Shown here: positions 13,359-26,279 of the stretch, piece by piece
Numbering within the stretch: the first letter of the stretch is position 1
How the letters are laid out: each line of letters begins with the position of its first letter
Assembly: GCA_029449235.1 (NCBI GenBank)
Contig: JANATG010000001.1
Coordinates: 2,294,001-2,358,000 of the forward strand
From: Linnemannia schmuckeri
Lineage: Eukaryota; Mortierellomycota; Mortierellomycetes; Mortierellales; Mortierellaceae
Reading direction: 5' to 3'
DNA: 64,000 nucleotides
Notes under the pieces: generated by a model
The model's database searches: none
What the model saw: the letters and a program-made list of their open reading frames with translations, nothing else
What the model was told of the DNA's origin: nothing
Program-made: the position numbers and the translations under genes

Positions 13359-15476
13359 ATGACAACGACAACAGACGCACCAGTGAACAATGGCCCATGG
13401 CCCTACGCTGCCGGTTACGACAACTGTCCCGAGGTCCTCGATCCCATCCCCCTTTCCGTCAAGGGTACCATCCCCCCTTGGCTCGAGGGTGCCCTCTACC
13501 GCTCTGGACCTGGGTAAGTGTCTCTGCTTTTCTTTGTGTTTGGGAAAACCAAATTTGTTGCGGATTCGGATAGTTGTAACTTTTTACTCACGGATTTGAT
13601 TTTCTTGCTCTTTCTTTCCAAACAACACAGCACATATGACTTGAAGACAGAATCTGGAAAGGATATTCATATCCAGCACTGGTTCGACGGACTCGCTCAG
13701 GGTAAGATATCTCACCATTGACATACACTGCCATATTTTTGCTCTATCCGTTGCTGTGTTCTTTTGAATAGTGCATAACCCCTTACCAAATCTCTGTCTT
13801 CTCAATCTCGGACATAAACAAAAAAAAGTGCACAGATATGAGATCCAAAAGGGCGGCCAAGTATCCTACAGATCCCGCAACACCTCGAACGACCTGCGTG
13901 CAGAATACATTAAGGCGGAAAAAGTAACAGGTGTCACTTTCTGCCAACGCGACCCCTGCAAGACCATTTTCAACAAGTTCTTCACCACCTTCAAGACCGC
14001 TGCCCTGGGAGGGGGACATGTCTTGGGAGGTACCAACACCAACGTCGCCGTTATCCCCACACCCAACTTCCCTGGTCTGATGGATAAGGATGGGTCCAAG
14101 AAGCCTGGTAACCCCAACGTTCGCAACTTGATCATGACGACGGACGGTAATGCAATTCAAGAACTGGATCCTATCACGTTGGAGCCCAAGGGATTGTTCT
14201 CTTATGGAGCAATTGACGACTCGCTCTTAGCCAGTAACTTGGCTCCCGCCCATCCTTGTGTCGACCCTGAGACCGGCGATTACTTTACAGTCCTGCTCAC
14301 CTTCGGCCCGACCGCAGTTTACAAGGTCGTCCGCATCCGCCAATCGGTTAAGGGCCCCGCCCGCGAGCCCGACCTGGATGTCCTTGCCGAAATCCAGTCC
14401 CCTCGTCCGACCTACATGCACAGTTTCTGTCTGACCAAGCGCTATGTGATCGTCACCCATTGGCAGTGCGATTTCGCGGCCTGGGGGGTCAGTGTGCTAT
14501 GGACGGGCAATGCATGGGAGTCATTCAAGAAGCATGATCCGACTCTCAAGGCACAATTTTATGTTGTTGACCGTCAGCATGGACGACATGTCGCGACGTT
14601 TGAATGTGATCCTTACTATGCCTTCCATGCCATCAATGCCTGGGATGAGGGCGATGATGTCGTCCTTGACCTTGCTTCTTACAAGGTAACCATTTCTGCT
14701 TTTTTTTTTTTTACTGATACAGTCGAAAAATTTGAGCAGTGCCACTGATTGAACCATGGACATGAAGACTAACAATGCTTACCTTTTCTCTTATGTAATC
14801 CTCACTCCCTCTCCCTCGCTCCCTCACCCTCACCCTTCTCCCCACTGCGCCATAATCTAAAAACTAACCAACAAAACAATAGGACCACACGGTGATCGGT
14901 GACTACTACATCGACAACCTCCGCAACGAGACCTCAGGCACCCCCCCTCAACAAGCGGTTCTCCGCCGCTACCGCCTCTCCTCGATCTCCAAACACGCCT
15001 CCCTCTCCAACCTTAACCGTAAAAAACCCCCTACCCCAGCACCCGCAACAATCGATTTCCAGCTCGACGAATCCATCAACTTCGAACTCCCCTCTATCAA
15101 CCCCTCCCGGTACCTGCATCCCTACCGCTACGCGTTCGGTGTCAACCGATCCGGACTCAACAAGACTTTGATCTATGACAGGATTATCAAGGTCGATCTG
15201 GAGAAGGTCAAACAGGGAGATCAGGTCGGAAGTGCGACGTTCTGGGTTCAGGATCAGTGTACGCCCTCCGAGCCGGTGTTTGTGCCGACTCCTAATGCGA
15301 CAGATGAGGATGATGGAGTATTGTTGTCAATTGTTTTGGATGGTCGGAGGAGGACGGGTTTCTTGTTGGTGTTGGACGCAAAGACGCTGACTGAGATTGC
15401 GAGGGCTGATATGCCAGAGGGAAAGGTTGCGCCTCATAATTTCCATGGCATGTTCATCCCCAACTGCATCAATTAA
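13359..15476 (+). CDS. Carotenoid cleavage oxygenase (RPE65/CCD family)
   Basis: Four exons: 13359-13513, 13631-13701, 13829-14685 and 14883-15476, giving 558 residues. The family's N-terminal signature is clear: LEGALYRSGPG is followed by HWFDGLAQVHRY, spliced across exons 1-3. Four histidines fit the iron-binding set: His217 (AHPCVD), His273 (MHSF), His342 (FHAIN) and His549 (NFHGMF), the last nine residues from the end as is typical. Family enzymes use a non-haem Fe(II) and O2 to cleave a carotenoid double bond. In zygomycete relatives such enzymes make apocarotenoid and trisporoid precursors from beta-carotene, so that pathway is the most likely role (inference). The 3' acceptor of intron 2 is AAAAAAAG, with an A-run where a pyrimidine tract is usual. 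The gene converges on the NOL10 homologue 252 bp downstream. Confidence 0.93.
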
Positions 15477-15727
15477 ACGCAACATGAGACTTTTTTGATG
15501 TCCCAAAAATAAAACGGCAATATCTTCTTTCTATACATAAACAAGCTTTTTCTCACAAAAAAAGCAATAAACAAATATATGTATCAAATTTCGAAATGAA
15601 GTTCTTTGTTGAATAATGAATGAAGGGGTTTTCTAATAGTGACAATGCGAGAATGAAAGGTGAAAGGATGCTATACGAAAAAAAAATGGTGGTCGCTAAC
15701 AAGAGTGAAAAGAAATGGTATGCAGAA

Positions 15728-18274
15728 TTAAAGGTTGCGAATGGTGTTGCGCCCAGCAGAACGTCTCTCTCTCCGTTCTGGTCCACCACTACCACTACTG
15801 CCAGTCCTTAATGATGATGATGAACCACCACGAGAACCACCACGAGAACCACCACGAGCACCTCCGCGTGCACCGCGTCCGCCACGTCCGCCACCGCCCA
15901 CATTGAATGTCATCTCCATGCCTCCCGAAGACGAACGTGAAATCGTGTTGGCAGTGTTCCGGTCCTTGGCCACACGGTCCGCAAACGACCTTTGAGCCTG
16001 TGACTTGAGAACTGGGGCTGAGCTGTTGCTTTGTTGTTGCTAATCGTACGAATTCCAGGAAAGAAGGATTGTAAATAAACAATACGCTTAAAGATCTAAT
16101 AACAAAAACGGCCGGCCAATTGGCCTCCATACATAACAAAAATAAAGAAAAAAAGTACCTTGAGGGCTTCCATCTTGGGAATACGCTTGCGATCCTTGAT
16201 ACCAGAACGGATAGATGTGATCTGGTCCGACTTTTTCTTGTTATTTCCAGACTTGTAGGTGCTGACACGGATAAGATCCTCGTCCGAATCGACATCGCTT
16301 CCATCGCTGTTGCTCGCCTCGCTGGCCTCCTCGATCTCGTCGTCGCCCACAATACGGTAGCTGGGCTTCTTGGTCGACTGGACAGGGTTGAGCAACTTGA
16401 ACTCGTTCGTGCCCTCGTCGACCTGGAAATCGGGGTTGGTGAACAGATCTGCGAAACGGTTGTCCTTGAGTGCTCCGCCCTCGGTAACAGGCGCGTCCGA
16501 TCCTCCTGCCTTGCGACGGGCCTTGGCCTCGTCCAACATCATCTTTGTCGCCAGCTGCTTGTTGACCTTGGGCAACTTCATAGTCGCGCGAATACGAGAC
16601 CCAGACTCTTTGGCCAACTTCTCCTTAGCCTCCCGTTCGCGGTAGTCGGTGTAGGCAAAGGGGTTGGCGATCGCCTTGGCTTTTTCGTACAAACGCAAGT
16701 CGATAAAGAATCCGTGCATATATGGCTTGAGAACAGCGCTTCCAACCAAATGATCCAACGCCAACCTATTTGTCATAATGATAGATACATAAATGTCAGT
16801 ACATCGGGTTCAAGCTCTAAAGAATCGACAAAAAGCATCACCAAATTAGATATCGAAAGATAGGATACGTACGAGGAGAGTTCCTTGCGGGTGACAAACT
16901 TGTAGTCGTCGTAGATATTCTGGACAGGGTTCTCCTCCAATTCTTCGGTGAGGTTGTCAAGGAACGAGCACCATTTGGGGGCTGGTCCCAAGGAGGGGAT
17001 ATAGTAACTCTGCATCTGGATACCCTCGTTGGCAACAAACATGAGTCCCGAGTTGTCGACCACACAGACGTCGTTGATGTCGTTTGTGGGCTCGATCGAT
17101 GTAAAATTCTTGCCGTTCTCCCGATCCCAGATCTTGATAATCTTGCAATCTGCCGAGACAATCTTGCTACGTCCGTCCTCGCCCTGGGTGCCCTCGTGGA
17201 AAGTCAAGCTCTTGATAGGGAATCCATACTGGTGATCCTTGACATAGATGGGAACGTTACTTCGAAGATCGTACATGAGAACGTGTCCGGTCGAGGTTCC
17301 GACAGCCATGCTCAAACCATCCTCTCTGAACTTCAGGGCCGAAATGCTCAAGGAGTTGGAAAGAACCGACTCAGGCAAAGAAGGTGCCAAGATACCAACT
17401 CTGCCACGAACACGCAAATCCCAAAACTCGACCGTTCCTGCATCTGTTCCGCATCCATAGAGAAGATGAGCCGGGTTGATCTCTCCGCAGTTGACACCGT
17501 TGCCTCCTGTGGGGTCGATATCTGTGACGAGCGAGTTCAAGAAACGCCCTTGTTCCAGGTTGAGTCTGTAAATCTCGTTGGAAGATCCTGTGACGAGGAG
17601 GTCGCACGATGGGTAGTGGTAGGTGAGCGAGCGACCGAATTTTGGGATCCTGGTTTTGAAGTGCAAGCCGCCCTGTGCCTGAAACTCGATGCTGCGGTCC
17701 GATTGCAAGTGCACTGTCTTTGTCCAGTCATCCGAGAGAATCTGAAAGTCCACGTTCTCTGCGTCCGTGTGGCGGTCAAACTTCATTGACATTTCCGAGT
17801 ACTCGTACACTCTCATCTGGGGCTTGTACACACCTATTGTTGATGGTTAAGTGTTGTCAATAGGAAGTTGAAGAATGGTGGCAGGGACACGTCAAATATC
17901 AGTAGAAAAAATGCGCCTTTGTGGCCTTACCGGTGGCCATGACATATTTTCCGTCGCGAGTTGTCCTGATCTTGAGGGATGCTTCTGGGAATTCAAAGTC
18001 CTGAATCAGTTCAATACGATGTCTCCACTCTATTGTTGTTCAAGAAGGAGCGTAGATCAAGGATAGCCATATGTTAGTGTCCACTTCATGATATACTCTT
18101 GTTCAGTTGCTATTTGCTATGTAAGGTGATCATAAAGTGAGTAGTAGTACCGAGGTCATTCTTCAAGGCCTTCTTGTTGCGTCTGGCGAGCCAGTCGGGT
18201 ATGGACCGCGAGCCCTTTGAGCCCGAGACGGTGTAAATCTTGACATTGTTGGCGTTCTGGACCTGCAGCGACAT
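15728..18274 (-). CDS. ENP2: Nucleolar ribosome-assembly WD-repeat protein Enp2/NOL10
   Basis: Five exons: 18151-18274, 17931-18029, 16873-17833, 16159-16765 and 15728-16039, giving 700 residues, close to yeast Enp2 and human NOL10. The N-terminus (MSLQVQNANNVKIYTVSG) and the following WD-repeat propeller are conserved, with stretches such as LLYGCGTDAGTVEFWDLRVR. Exon 4 carries the short NUC153 motif (DNRFADLFTNPDFQVD) and an acidic Ser/Asp patch. The C-terminus is Arg/Gly-rich, with GRGGRGARGGARGGSRGG, suiting RNA contact. The protein works in the nucleolus in early small-subunit pre-rRNA processing (family knowledge). The gene is convergent with the carotenoid oxygenase and divergent from the PAS gene. 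I regard the identification as secure; the exon edges were checked only by phase. Confidence 0.95.
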
Positions 18275-19514
18275 TGTTGAATGAGGATAAGTTCAGACTT
18301 GTTGGTTGCAGGTGAGGTGGTTGAAGAAGGAAGAATGCAGGAGGCAGGAGGAAGAAGGAAGGATGTGGGTGATGAGAATGGAGTTTAGCAGACTGACTAG
18401 AGAAGGAAACACAAAGAACAATGGCAGCTTAGAAGCTTCAAAAAAAAAAAGAAAAAAAAAAGCAACACACAACAATGCGTGACTGTGGATTAAAGGCACG
18501 TGACCGTGTGGCCATCATTGGGTTAACCAACTTTTTTGTTCTCACAAGTTGCAGCCTCGTTGCAACGCACAAGTATAGCCGGACTTTGTTTCCTTCTTAT
18601 CGCTATCATGCCAAGTCATCGTGGCGTCCTTGAGAAAAACCACTCTCAAAATTGGTCATGTACTATATTGACGTTCGTATACTCTTTTATTTTTATGCTT
18701 AGATACACATCGAGTTCATTCCCGGGCCGAAACCGAAGGAGTTAAATTTCTCGTCGTTTACAGGGTCCAAAGGCACGACCTCATTTTTTAGCGTGGTTTT
18801 TTGTTCTTTTTATGCTTCTTTCTCTTCTCACCCTTCTTCTGTTCCGAACCAATGGATCGCCTTTTTTTTGTTGCCTCCTTTTCTTTTTTTACTTACAGGT
18901 GCTCGTTCCAAATTCATGCACTAAAGCGATCATTTTCTCCCTTCCTTCTTAATCAAGTCCATGTCTTGAATCCCTTGGGGTCTCGAATGGAACAACAGAA
19001 GAAGACCAGTAGCGACAGGCATATTAAAAAAACAAGGAAGCATTGTCTTCATGTATTTTTCTTTGCCCAATGGCGAAAAGATCCGCCATAAACTTCCATG
19101 TTTCTTTTTTGGGGGGGCGAGGGGAGAGAAAGAGAGAGAGAGGAAGGACGAAGGAGGGAGTAGAGGACAGGCAGACGTGCATGAACATGTACGAACGAAT
19201 TGGAGTTGACGGATTGTTCTCCTTCTTTAACTCTGTGATCCTTTCAGAGTCCCTTTGTTCTCGCATTTTCTGTTCTTTCATTCTCCTTCTTTGTTGTTCT
19301 TATTCTTTTTTGTTCTTTTTCATTCTTTCGCCATTTTTATTGTTATTCTTTCTCTCCTGCTTCTTCTCTTCCCTCCACTCCTCTTCTTAAAAAAGCTTGT
19401 TTGCTTCCCTCCTTTTGTTCATTCCTAACTCTATTCTTCCTTCTCCCTCAATCTCCAACCCCCTCCTTCAACTCTTGTTACACACTCATTCCATTACTTT
19501 CTCTCAACCCACCC
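18275..19514. other. Divergent promoter region between NOL10 and the PAS gene
   Basis: About 1.2 kb without a conserved ORF. The right third (19200-19514) is a strongly pyrimidine-rich leader ahead of the PAS gene. A purine-rich GAGAGA tract lies near 19125-19142. Confidence 0.6.
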
Positions 19515-20506
19515 ATGGCAACCTCAGAAAACAGCAGCACATTCCAGGCAAACAACTTCATCTCCATCCACGACCTCTCCCCGGAAGGACGCACCCTCTG
19601 GGTCTCGGACTCCATCACCGACTGTCTCGGCTACACCCCTGAGGAGTTCCTCCAGACAACCACCTACGAGCTTCTTCACCCCGACGATGTCGAGCGCGCC
19701 TCCGTCACCCATCGCGAAAATGTCCTCAACGACATGGTCGCCACACAGATCGTTTTGAGATTCAGAGCCAAAGACGGGTCCTATGTTGCCAACACCTCTT
19801 TCTTCTCTCTCTGCTATGACTTTATTGTCAACTGCACCACCATCGTGGATCCAGCTGCCGAGTGTAAGCATTTTTTTTTTTTTTGCACTTTAGGTTTATT
19901 CCTACCATGCTTCGTTAAAGTCCTTCTATCCATACACATACTTACACCAATCAACCAACATCACTCTCACCCGACCATTCGGATACACACTTCTCCACCA
20001 TTGCCAACCAGTTCCTGCGGAAACATTTTACAGAGCCTGACTTTCATGCTCTGGATCCTCACAGTTTTACGACTCTTATTTGTCACTTTCATCATAACCA
20101 ATGGATCAACCTCCTTCTCTTTTTGAACTAGCGCGTTCACATACCTTCCATCTTTCTTATTCATTTGGCCCTTTCCCTTTTCCTTTCAACAACTGCACAC
20201 ACACATACATACTCACACACACACACATACCTCCTTTTTGCTATATTGTTGCACCATCCATTGTGAAGTCAACACAAACCTGTCGTTGCATTTACATCCA
20301 TTTTTCTGTGGAATGACAGTCCATGTCAGGTTCCTTGAATCCTGGCTCTGGCACATTAGGCGGCAATGACCATCGAGGAGGAATGGCCTGCTACTCCGGG
20401 TTGAGCTATCTGCAGGATGACGTCTATGTCACTCCTTTTTGTACAATACTGTCTAAGAGTAGGCGAAAAGAGCGCGATTGTGCTCCTAGCCGGGTCCTCA
20501 ACGCAA

Positions 20507-20542
<36 letters not shown>

Positions 20543-22478
20543 CCTTCTCCTATTCAGACGAACAACTTCCACATAAGAATCGCATTGCACACACCCAGTC
20601 TTTCAATTCATTTGAGAGACGAACCACATGCGCAGACGATCATATAGCGGATAATTGCTCTCCTTTCCCTTTATCATCTCTAAAGGACCTTCAATTGTCG
20701 TATTTACCCGTCCATACCTTTTTATCTTTTCTTGCGTTGTGAACAAAACAACGGGAGGAGACTTCTGTGTCTACGGGTATGCGACTCGAAACTGTGAGAG
20801 AGCGCTCTGGAAATTTATAGAACACTCAGTAAGCTTCACGGGCAAAAAAAGTTCTGTGGCACAAATACATACTACATTCCCTTGCAAAATAAGCCGTTGG
20901 AGAACAAAAAAACAGGATCAGAACGTAGATTCCGAGCTAGCGGGCGTCAACATACCCCATGGCTCGATCAGCGCCCTCCAGCGCGCCCCTCTAAACCGAC
21001 CCACACCTTTCTTCTTGCTCTTTTTCTTCTCTCGATGTATATAGTTCAAAGCATCAAGATACACTCCGCCGCAATGACTCGTCTGGCTGGCTCAAGAAAA
21101 GAGGTAAAAAAAATGCCATTGTTGCTTTCCCACTCCTTTTCTCCTTCTGCATCTTGTTGTTTATGGTTTCCGTTTGCTCTCGGTTTGCTACGTATAACGA
21201 GTGTTGAGGGAAGGAGTCTGCTGTCCTGAGAGTCAAGATACAGGACTTTTTGTTTTTCTATTCATCTCACAGGGCCTGCCTCCATGCATTCACAAAAATA
21301 TTCTTCCAGCATTACTTGTTTGACATGATCGTAAATTCCCAACAACCACCAATATTGTCGTTCGCCCAGGTGGCTCAGTCTTGAAAACCAGTTTCAGAGA
21401 CCGAGATAACTAACCAATGGGGTTTTTTGTATGGCTTCTTATCCTTCTTGCGCATTCTACCTACGATTTACAATCCACTTTGGCATCCACTTTTTTTCGG
21501 ATTGTGTCTCAGGAATTCGAACGAATTCGTCGACACCACGAGGCCTTTTCATCTGGAGCGTGGAACGCTGGCGAACTGGCACCAGAGGCGCGAGCTTGCA
21601 TGATCCTCAATCGTTTCTCTAGAAATCTCGGTGTGATGTATGCGTCCCCCTCGTGCGAGATCATCTTACAGGTTAATCCCGAGGAGATTGTTGGCAAGCC
21701 GTTCTTGTTGTTTATTCGAGCCGACGATCTGGCGGCGTTTGTTGAGCAAGCGGACATTGCAAAGTCGTCGACGGTGATGACACATATGCGGTTCTGGTTC
21801 CAGTCGCCCAATTGCCCACACGAAATTCCCATTGAGGCCATGTTGTTTGGATGTGCGGATGGAATGGTTGCGATCTTGAGACGGTGTCGACCCTTTGTCA
21901 GGAAACAGCTAATTGGGAGCACGGAACATTTTGAATTTGTTAGGGCGAGAGGAACGTCGCCATTATCATCCTCTTTGGGGTCGACCAGCAATAGCTCTTC
22001 GCGTTCGTGGTCGTATGGCTCTTCTCCAGCGTCATCGGTCAGTCCTTCGCCACCTGTTGTTCATGTGCCCAACCTTGAATCCAGACGCGATGATGATCCC
22101 AAGGGTTTCCGGCTGCCACGGCTAGGGATGCGGTCAGTGCCGATGGGTAGTATTGAAAACATTCAGAGACTGGAGCGAGATCACAGTCGGTTCCGGCCGC
22201 TGACGACCGTTCGATTGGACGACTCGACGTTTGGGGCTTTACCTCGTGGATATCAGCTTCGGGAGATTGTTCAGATCGATTCTGATGAGGATGATGAAGC
22301 TGAGGAGGAGGAGAGTGTGTTCCGCCAGTCTGATGATGATGAGAATATTGGTTATTACGATGATGAAGAGGACCGGCTGGAGTTTGACGATGGTGAGGAT
22401 GAAGGTATTGAACATGAGGAAGTCTATGAGCAGCTTGAGAACTTTAGCGTCGTGCCCGTCACCCCTGAACATGTTTAG
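19515..22478 (+). CDS. Twin-PAS domain protein
   Basis: Three exons: 19515-19863, 21045-21103 and 21513-22478, giving 457 residues. The 59-nt middle exon encodes IHSAAMTRLAGSRKE and joins in phase to EFERIRRHHEAF. PAS 1 is residues about 12-115 (FISIHDLSPEGRTLW, then LGYTPEEFLQ and LLHPDDV). PAS 2 is about 150-265 (LGVMYASPSCEIILQVNPEE and IVGKPFLLFIRADD). After residue 290 the protein is Ser-rich and then very acidic (runs of DDE, EDE). No GATA zinc finger is present, and PAS 1 lacks the GRNCRFLQ flavin-cysteine motif of LOV photoreceptors, so it is not an ordinary White Collar 1. It is probably a signalling or transcription-associated PAS adaptor (inference). Intron 1 is 1181 nt, far longer than others here. 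The start is the first ATG before the PAS. Confidence 0.82.
20509..20537. repeat. 29-base T run inside intron 1 of the PAS gene
   Basis: An uninterrupted T homopolymer in the middle of a 1181-nt intron. On the opposite strand it reads as poly(A), compatible with either slippage expansion or the tail of an old retro-inserted fragment. No target-site duplication was recognised. Confidence 0.85.
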
Positions 22479-22639
22479 CACTCTATACAACGATAAAAAA
22501 AATAAGTGAGACAAAATGGATTCAAACCATACTTAACGGGGATTTTTTGATAGCTTTTCTTTACTTTCAAACCCTGAAAACCGGTATGACTTTACTCGCC
22601 AATAAAGGTGAACACAATACACACGCGCAAAAGGAAAAC

Positions 22640-24732
22640 AGTTAAAGTTCATTCATATGGGTTTCTAGGATCGGGGCAGTGGATGTCAGGTCGATGCTTC
22701 CTGATCCACACAACATGCCCCGGCTCCACCCCCTGGGCTGGCGCTCTTTATTCTCTCTTCACCGAGGCCAGCCGCCATCATCATTACCCTCACCCTCAAG
22801 ATGAAACGAATTGTTATAATTCAAACACGTCAACCCAAAAATTCTCGTCAATTTAGGCCAATGACCCACCATCCACTGCACCTCTGCCAACCCAATCCGA
22901 TGCCCCATATGGCCTACATTTCATTCCCCCAACTCTGTCAACCCAGCCAACTCGTCAAGCCCACTCTCGAGGGTCAGTTCCACGCAGGTATGTTGGACGA
23001 TGCGGCTGGCGATTAGGGTCTTGATGCCGTGGACCACTAGCTGGTAGGAGTCATGGAGTTCATAGTCGGGCCGCTTGGATCCTAGAGTGAGTACGCGAAG
23101 GCGAGTGAGCCGACCTAGTTGGTTGAGGATCCGACGTTGCAGGACGTGACTCTCGCGCTGGATAAACTCTTGTGGGGGAGCCAGGGACTATAGCAGGACC
23201 TTGTGGATGATGTGAGATTGTGAGGTGGGGCTTATGCGACCGCTCATGGTAGAAGTACGTCCTCGTTACGTCTGGGCGAGGGATACCCAAGATCATACAC
23301 TCAAAAACCTCCAACTGCTCACAGCGTCCATAGCATCAAGCTCTACCTCGACATTAACACACATCCTCAGATCCTCCTCAACCGCCTCAAAACTCCGGAG
23401 TCGGGGACTGGAAACGGGGAGTTTTTGAATAGCCCTGCTCTCGAACCCACAGGATCTCACAAAGAAGTATACAAAAAGTCGGTACGTGCTTGAGAAGAGC
23501 CGACGACGCGTCAATCTTATCTAAAGGTGTTTTGGATCAGGTATAGGACGTCGGGACGCGGAACTCTGATAGGATGATGGAAGTTAACAGGCTCTCTGGA
23601 ATCTCACAAAGGATCTGTATAATCTCCGCGGTTTGGCCGTAAGAGAACTCCAGGCATACTAGGTCACCACCGGTGCTGCTGTTGTTGATGTTGTTGATGC
23701 TGATGGATGTCCGGATCCGCTCGATCTGCTCCTAGTTCATTAATTTGACTATCTCAGCTCAAGGTCCTTCAACCTGGGATAGTTATTCACCAGCGGCCAC
23801 GGCGCAACGTCCCTTGTGGAGCAAAGAGATCCTTCAACCTTCTACAACTTCTCCTCTTCGTTAGTCTGCTGATTCTGTTGTTGTTGTTGTTGATACGACG
23901 ATGCAAAGGAGGGAGCATTCCTGCTAAACGCCGGCTTCTACCTCTCAACACTTAAGATAAACTGCACTGGAGATCTCCATCTAAAAAACGAAGTCGCCGA
24001 ATAAATCTCCTTCAGCTCCAGCAACAGCTCCGCCGTAACCTTAACTACCGCCTCACTTTCCAGACAAATCCTAGGAACAATAACAAACTTGACCCGCACA
24101 TTGTGTTCAAGAATAGTCATTAAAAGCTCTATAGCCTCCTTATCTCTCGGGACTCTGCCCATCTCCTGCGCACGTCGGAAAACCATCTCGTCTGTAAATG
24201 TGAATCCTTCCTCCGGTAATGCTCCTCCCGGGAGCTTTATTAGGGATCCTGGTTCAGTCCACCTGAGAGCAAGAGTAGAGCGATAACGCTTGTGCAATTC
24301 TACTAAGATCAGTTTCAGATCCTCCTGCTCAACAGGATATTTCTTCCTCTCTCTTTCATAATAATCCTCTTGCCCTTGTCCATCTGCATAAAAGGCGAAG
24401 GAGCCACAGGATCCTACTCCACATCCAACGCCACCAAATTCGCACAGCTCATAACATGTTCAACAAAAAGGTTTAAGGGTGTAAAGACTGAAGGCCCGCA
24501 GGACAAGGATATAATGTCCGTTTTGGACAAGACCTGCTCGCCCAGCGAGAGATTGGAACTTGGGGATGGGGTAGTGACGTTGGATGGTGATGGAGTGATA
24601 GAGGTGTAGGATGAAGGTTGTGAAGAAGGAGTGGGGGACGAGACAGCGGACGGCTAGATTGCGTTGAGTGAAGGAGTCGGCGATGAATTGTGTTGATTCG
24701 AAGATGTCGAACACTTTGGCGCTGGCTGTCAT
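22640..24732 (-). pseudogene. F-box/leucine-rich repeat protein, full length but decayed
   Basis: Reading the minus strand from the ATG at 24732, the start (MTASAKVFDIFESTQFIADS, then RNLAVRCLVPHSF) is F-box-like. Next come a LRAFSLYTL block, a 119-residue open stretch ending near 23938, and an LRR part. In the LRR part are FECMILGIPRPDVT, ESHVLQRRILNQLGRLTRLR and ELTLESGLDELAGLTEL, ending with HRIGLAEVQWMVGHWPKL near 22860. Several stops and at least two frame changes interrupt it, for example around 23540-23760 and near 22940, so it cannot make the family protein. Intact members would be SCF substrate receptors. It lies between the PAS gene and the first MDR reductase. It is the best template for recognising the fragment at 450-1334. 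Confidence 0.75.
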
Positions 24733-25040
24733 CGGGGTTAAGATGAGTGGAGTACGTGGGATAAGGGAGGAAAAGATTGAATTCAAGTTATGGAAAGGAC
24801 TGGTGTTTGATTTGGGTGATGGAAGTGAGTTAATCCTTGAGGAAGTGGGTTTTGGTTTGCGTGAGACAATGAGAAAGAAAACAAAAAGGTACACGAATTT
24901 GAAAAAAAGTAAACAAAATTCAGGCAATACGCCACATACACTTTTTCGATTGAGAGGCAGTTTTTTTAATTCATAATTGAACTACAAGAGGGAGAGAGAA
25001 GAATTCAAGAAAGGGTAGTCGTATCAAGTAACATAGGCAC

Positions 25041-26279
25041 TTAGAAGTCGCTGAACTTGAGGCTGACCTTACCCTGGTACGCTCCCTCCAAGAAGCGAAG
25101 GTAAGTCTCGGCAATATCCTCAACACCTCCGTCCACAACCGACTCGGTGTACTTGAACTCCCCACTCTTGATCAAGGGAGTCACCTCCTTCCAGAAGTTC
25201 TCAAATTGATCAAAGTGCTCAAAAACAGTGTAGCCCTCCCAGCGGATCTGTTTCAACAGCAAGTGGACAATGTTCTTGGGCGAGGCAAGTTCCCCACCCT
25301 TGTGACCTGCCAACAGTCCCACGGTGACAACACGACCATGGGGGTTGAACAGATCCAAGGCGATCTCGACAGTGTTGTCAAAGACCAAGTCGTAGTAGAC
25401 ATCGAGGCCCTGGGGTCCAACGGCGGCAGTCAATGCCTCGCGCTTGTCCTGTGTCTTGTAGTTGAAGGCAGCATCGAAACCGAGCTGGTTCTTGAGATAG
25501 GCGACCTTCTCGTCAGTGCCGGCGGATCCGATGACACGAAGACCCTTGCGCTTAGCGATCTGTCCAGCCAATTGACCCAACGTTCTATAAACCATATCAA
25601 TCACCATGGGGCAAAGTTAGTTTTTTCTTCCTCGCATCGGAATACGGAGGGCGTGAACACAAGGAAGCAAAGCAAGAAGGTTTGCTTACCCAGCAGCGCT
25701 GGAAATATAAATCGTCTCGCCCTTCTTCAAGTCGGCGACACGGTTAATAGAATCCCAGACAGTAAGACCAGAGGCTCCCAGGATACCGCTGTAGGCAGAA
25801 AGAGGGACATCCTTGTCGATGCTATCAATGTTGAAGGTCTCGCCAAGGTCCTGAGGTCTCAAGACGCTGTAGGACGACCAAGGGAGAGTACCAAAGAAGT
25901 AGCTTGAGCCGACGTGGAATTTGGGATTCTTGGACTCGAGGACTTTGGAGAAACCAAAGCCAATGACCTCGGCTTCTTTTGCACCTTCAGCGAAATCGTG
26001 GCGGATATCTATATAGTGGATGTGAGAAGAAAAGAACCAGTTTTCAGTGTTTACTCCTTTTTTCATTTAGCGCCTTTTTTTTTCTCATTGAAAACACAGT
26101 AATATTTTCTTACAAGGATCCAAGGAGAAGAGGATGTTCTTGACAAAGATGGAGCCCTCCTGGAGTTCAGGCTTGTCCTCGGTAGTGGTGACGGTGCGGA
26201 AGTGGCTCTTGTTGGGAGCAACACCTTCAGGGATTTGGGCGATGTAGACGCGGCTGTTTGTGATTTGGGACTTGGTCAT
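25041..26279 (-). CDS. NADP-dependent MDR oxidoreductase (alkenal/prostaglandin reductase-like), copy 1
   Basis: Three exons: 26114-26279, 25690-26008 and 25041-25584, giving 342 residues, the usual length for the leukotriene B4 dehydrogenase/PTGR1/double-bond-reductase branch of medium-chain dehydrogenases. The N-terminal substrate half includes EGSIFVKNILFSLDP. The Rossmann entry is YISSAAG joined across intron 2 to TLGQLAGQIAKRKG, followed by RVIGSAGTDEKVAYL and the family hallmark GFDAAFNYKTQD. No zinc ligands are evident, as expected for this branch. Such enzymes reduce alpha,beta-unsaturated carbonyls with NADPH in the cytosol, often as detoxification. The intron phases are the same as in the divergent copy at 28.3 kb, so the two arose by duplication. 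Confidence 0.92.

Noticed and set aside
20323..20742. Plus-strand ORF in the PAS gene intron as an extra exon
   Set aside because: The join of exon 1 to the 59-nt exon at 21045 restores phase and family sequence without it.
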